Source: Mxb001 sp049317345
GTDB lineage: Bacteria; Actinomycetota; Actinomycetes; S36-B12
Reading direction: 5' to 3'
Length of the DNA stretch: 28,982 nt
Assembly (NCBI GenBank): GCA_049317345.1
Contig: JBMOIL010000008.1
Location: 1 to 28,982, forward strand
Under the pieces are notes generated by a model. It was not told where the DNA came from, made no database searches, and saw only the letters and a program-made list of their open reading frames with translations. The translations under genes and the position numbers were made by a program. Of this stretch, positions 27,977-28,982 are shown piece by piece (position 1 is the stretch's first letter; every line of letters begins with the position of its first letter).

Positions 27977-28645
27977 TCAGTGACCTGAGTCAAGAGTGAC
28001 TCCCGCGTAGGGCTCACCCGTCACGATGGTCACGACACGACGGGTGACGGATACGGCGTGGTCGGCGTAGCGCTCGTAGAAGCGTGAGAGCAGGGTGACG
28101 TCGATCGCCGCTTCCACCCCGTGCTTCCACGATGGCGACAGCACGATCGTGAAGAGTTCGCGATGCAAGTGATCCATTTGCTCATCGTGGCGCGCGATAT
28201 CGGTCGCGAGAGCGACATCCTTGGTGGCGATGACCGCACCGGTCTTCGAGACGATCGCCTCCGCGATCCCGCCCATCTCCGCGAAGGTGCCCCGCAGTTC
28301 CTGTGGGATCGTCGGCGCGGGGTAGCGCATGCGCGCCTGCTTCGCGACGTGCTCGGCGAGATCGCCCATCCGCTCGAGCGAGGAGGCGATGCGCAGGGCG
28401 CCGATAACGATGCGCAGGTCCGAAGCGACGGGTGCCTGGAGCGCGATGACGTCGAAGCACTTCTCCTCGGTCTCCGAGGTGAGGACGTCTACCTGCTCGT
28501 CGGCCGCGATGACTTCCTCGGCGAGGCGCAGGTCGGCGTCGAGCAGGGACTGTGTGGCGCGGTTCATGGCTGACCCCACCAGGCGGGTCAGGTGGACCAG
28601 GTCATCGCTGATGGCATCGAGCTCAGCCGTGAACGCCTCACGCAT
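27977..28645 (-). CDS. phoU: Phosphate transport regulator PhoU
   Basis: This 222-residue helical-bundle protein links the Pst transporter to the phosphate sensor kinase and restrains uptake and signalling when phosphate is plentiful. Both E/DxxxD metal motifs are present: SLERMGDLAEHVAK in the first three-helix repeat and FYERYADHAVSVTRRV in the second. ATG 28643-28645 is preceded by GGGAGG at a good distance; the longer reading to 28693 lacks support. Three GTTCA-type half-sites lie 36-85 bp upstream. It is divergent from the SenX3-like kinase gene. Confidence 0.95.
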   Translation of the reverse strand: MREAFTAELDAISDDLVHLTRLVGSAMNRATQSLLDADLRLAEEVIAADEQVDVLTSETEEKCFDVIALQAPVASDLRIVIGALRIASSLERMGDLAEHVAKQARMRYPAPTIPQELRGTFAEMGGIAEAIVSKTGAVIATKDVALATDIARHDEQMDHLHRELFTIVLSPSWKHGVEAAIDVTLLSRFYERYADHAVSVTRRVVTIVTGEPYAGVTLDSGH

Positions 28646-28667
28646 GGTGCACCTCCCGGTGGTACAT
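28638..28667 (-). other. Possible leader ORF overlapping the phoU start
   Basis: The minus strand reads MYHREVHHA and stop, covering the phoU Shine-Dalgarno and overlapping its ATG. TACGCT lies seven bases before this ATG, so transcription may begin on it. It may be only the mRNA start. Confidence 0.25.
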
Positions 28668-28674
28668 GGTGGCC

Positions 28675-28680
28675 AGCGTA
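28675..28680 (-). promoter_or_regulatory. -10-like element of phoU
   Basis: Minus-strand TACGCT directly follows the innermost GTTCACC site and stands about 30 bp before the phoU ATG. Confidence 0.45.
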
Positions 28681-28730
28681 GGTGAACGAGCACCGAGCAT
28701 GAGGTGAACGGTCGCCGCGAGGCGATGAAC
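28681..28730 (-). promoter_or_regulatory. Three PHO-box-like half-sites upstream of phoU
   Basis: Minus-strand GTTCATC (28724-28730), GTTCACC (28703-28709) and GTTCACC (28681-28687) are in the same orientation, spaced 21 and 22 bp, about two helical turns. The 11-bp partner units between them are poorly kept, unlike the clean pair at pstS. The site probably binds the regulator paired with the kinase encoded alongside. Confidence 0.6.
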
Positions 28731-28789
28731 GGTCGGACAATCCTGACGCCGGCGGGCCAGGGTCCGGGTGCGGCAATCGTGGGGGCGCC

Positions 28790-28795
28790 TATCGT
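28790..28795 (+). promoter_or_regulatory. -10 element of the SenX3-like kinase gene (leaderless type)
   Basis: TATCGT, six bases, ATG at 28802. No Shine-Dalgarno. Confidence 0.5.
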
Positions 28796-28801
28796 GGGCC
28801 C

Positions 28802-28982
28802 ATGGCTGGCCGCCCCGCGCGCTCGACGCCCCCCGCGGGGGCGCGTGCGATCCCGGACAACGTGGTGGCGCTGCTCAACGTCCTTCCCATGGCCTCGCTT
28901 CTCGTGGACGCCGAGGGCAACGTCCTACGGACGACCCCCCGGGCCGAGGCACTGGGCCTGGTGCGCCGCGATGCGCTCGCCG
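28802..28982 (+). CDS. senX3: SenX3-like sensor histidine kinase, N-terminal fragment
   Basis: Only about 60 residues are inside the window. After 17 hydrophilic residues, NVVALLNVLPMASLLVDAEG and ALGLVRRDALA match the PAS-like start of SenX3/PhoR-type phosphate sensor kinases, which pair with RegX3/PhoP. Mycobacterial SenX3 has a transmembrane hairpin before this domain; here none is encoded between the ATG and the PAS-like region. The start is supported by TATCGT six bases upstream, and I find no earlier in-frame ATG or GTG close by. Divergence from phoU also supports the assignment. The kinase domain lies outside. Confidence 0.75.
   Translation, partial: MAGRPARSTPPAGARAIPDNVVALLNVLPMASLLVDAEGNVLRTTPRAEALGLVRRDALA

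Overview
This is a chromosomal segment of a high-GC actinomycete. The evidence is lineage-specific gene content: mycothiol genes (mshA, mshD), the divergent GlgM/GlgC pair, an orphan GlnR regulator next to mshD, ppk1 close to a mutT1-type Nudix/phosphatase, an XRE/HbhA-like/DUF2516 trio like that of mycobacteria, and mshA-ybjN-gpmA close to phoU and a SenX3-type kinase. I cannot name a genus. I see no phage, plasmid, transposase, CRISPR array, rRNA or tRNA. Most of the window is a housekeeping and nutrient-response region.

Layout. 1-470 is the end of a FAD amine/amino-acid oxidoreductase. 681-3780 (minus) is glgM followed by two coupled EamA permeases. 3833-5850 (plus) is glgC and an SDR. 5786-6823 holds a small CxCGW protein, an SRPBCC protein and a CopZ-like protein. 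6828-11000 (minus) is pstS-pstC-pstA-pstB. 11001-11461 carries the pstS control region and what looks like the wreck of a second pstS. 11462-17910 (minus) is mutT1, then glnR-mshD-ppk1-CYTH/CHAD. 17930-20925 (plus) has a hydrolase, a 33-residue membrane microprotein, a nitrobindin-like protein, a Nur/Fur-type regulator and YgfZ. dtd and an ReAV-type asparaginase follow. 22650-23893 is the XRE/HbhA-like/DUF2516 trio. 23980-28645 (minus) has a membrane protein, AlaX, gpmA, ybjN, mshA and phoU. The window ends inside a SenX3-like kinase at 28802.

Theme. Phosphate is the main thread: high-affinity uptake (Pst), its modulator PhoU, the start of the sensor kinase, polyphosphate kinase and a polyphosphate-associated CHAD protein. 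PHO-box-like GTTCA repeats precede pstS and phoU. Carbon storage (GlgC/GlgM), nitrogen control (GlnR) and mycothiol synthesis share the segment.

The most distinctive non-coding signals are: a TANNNT or CANNNT hexamer placed 6-7 nt before the start codon of at least twelve genes, which predicts leaderless mRNAs; a dispersed 46-47 bp palindrome near both ends of the window; the relic pstS; a tandem operator before the XRE gene; and a 21-bp-arm hairpin between pstS and pstC. All functional assignments come from reading the sequence; no searches were run.
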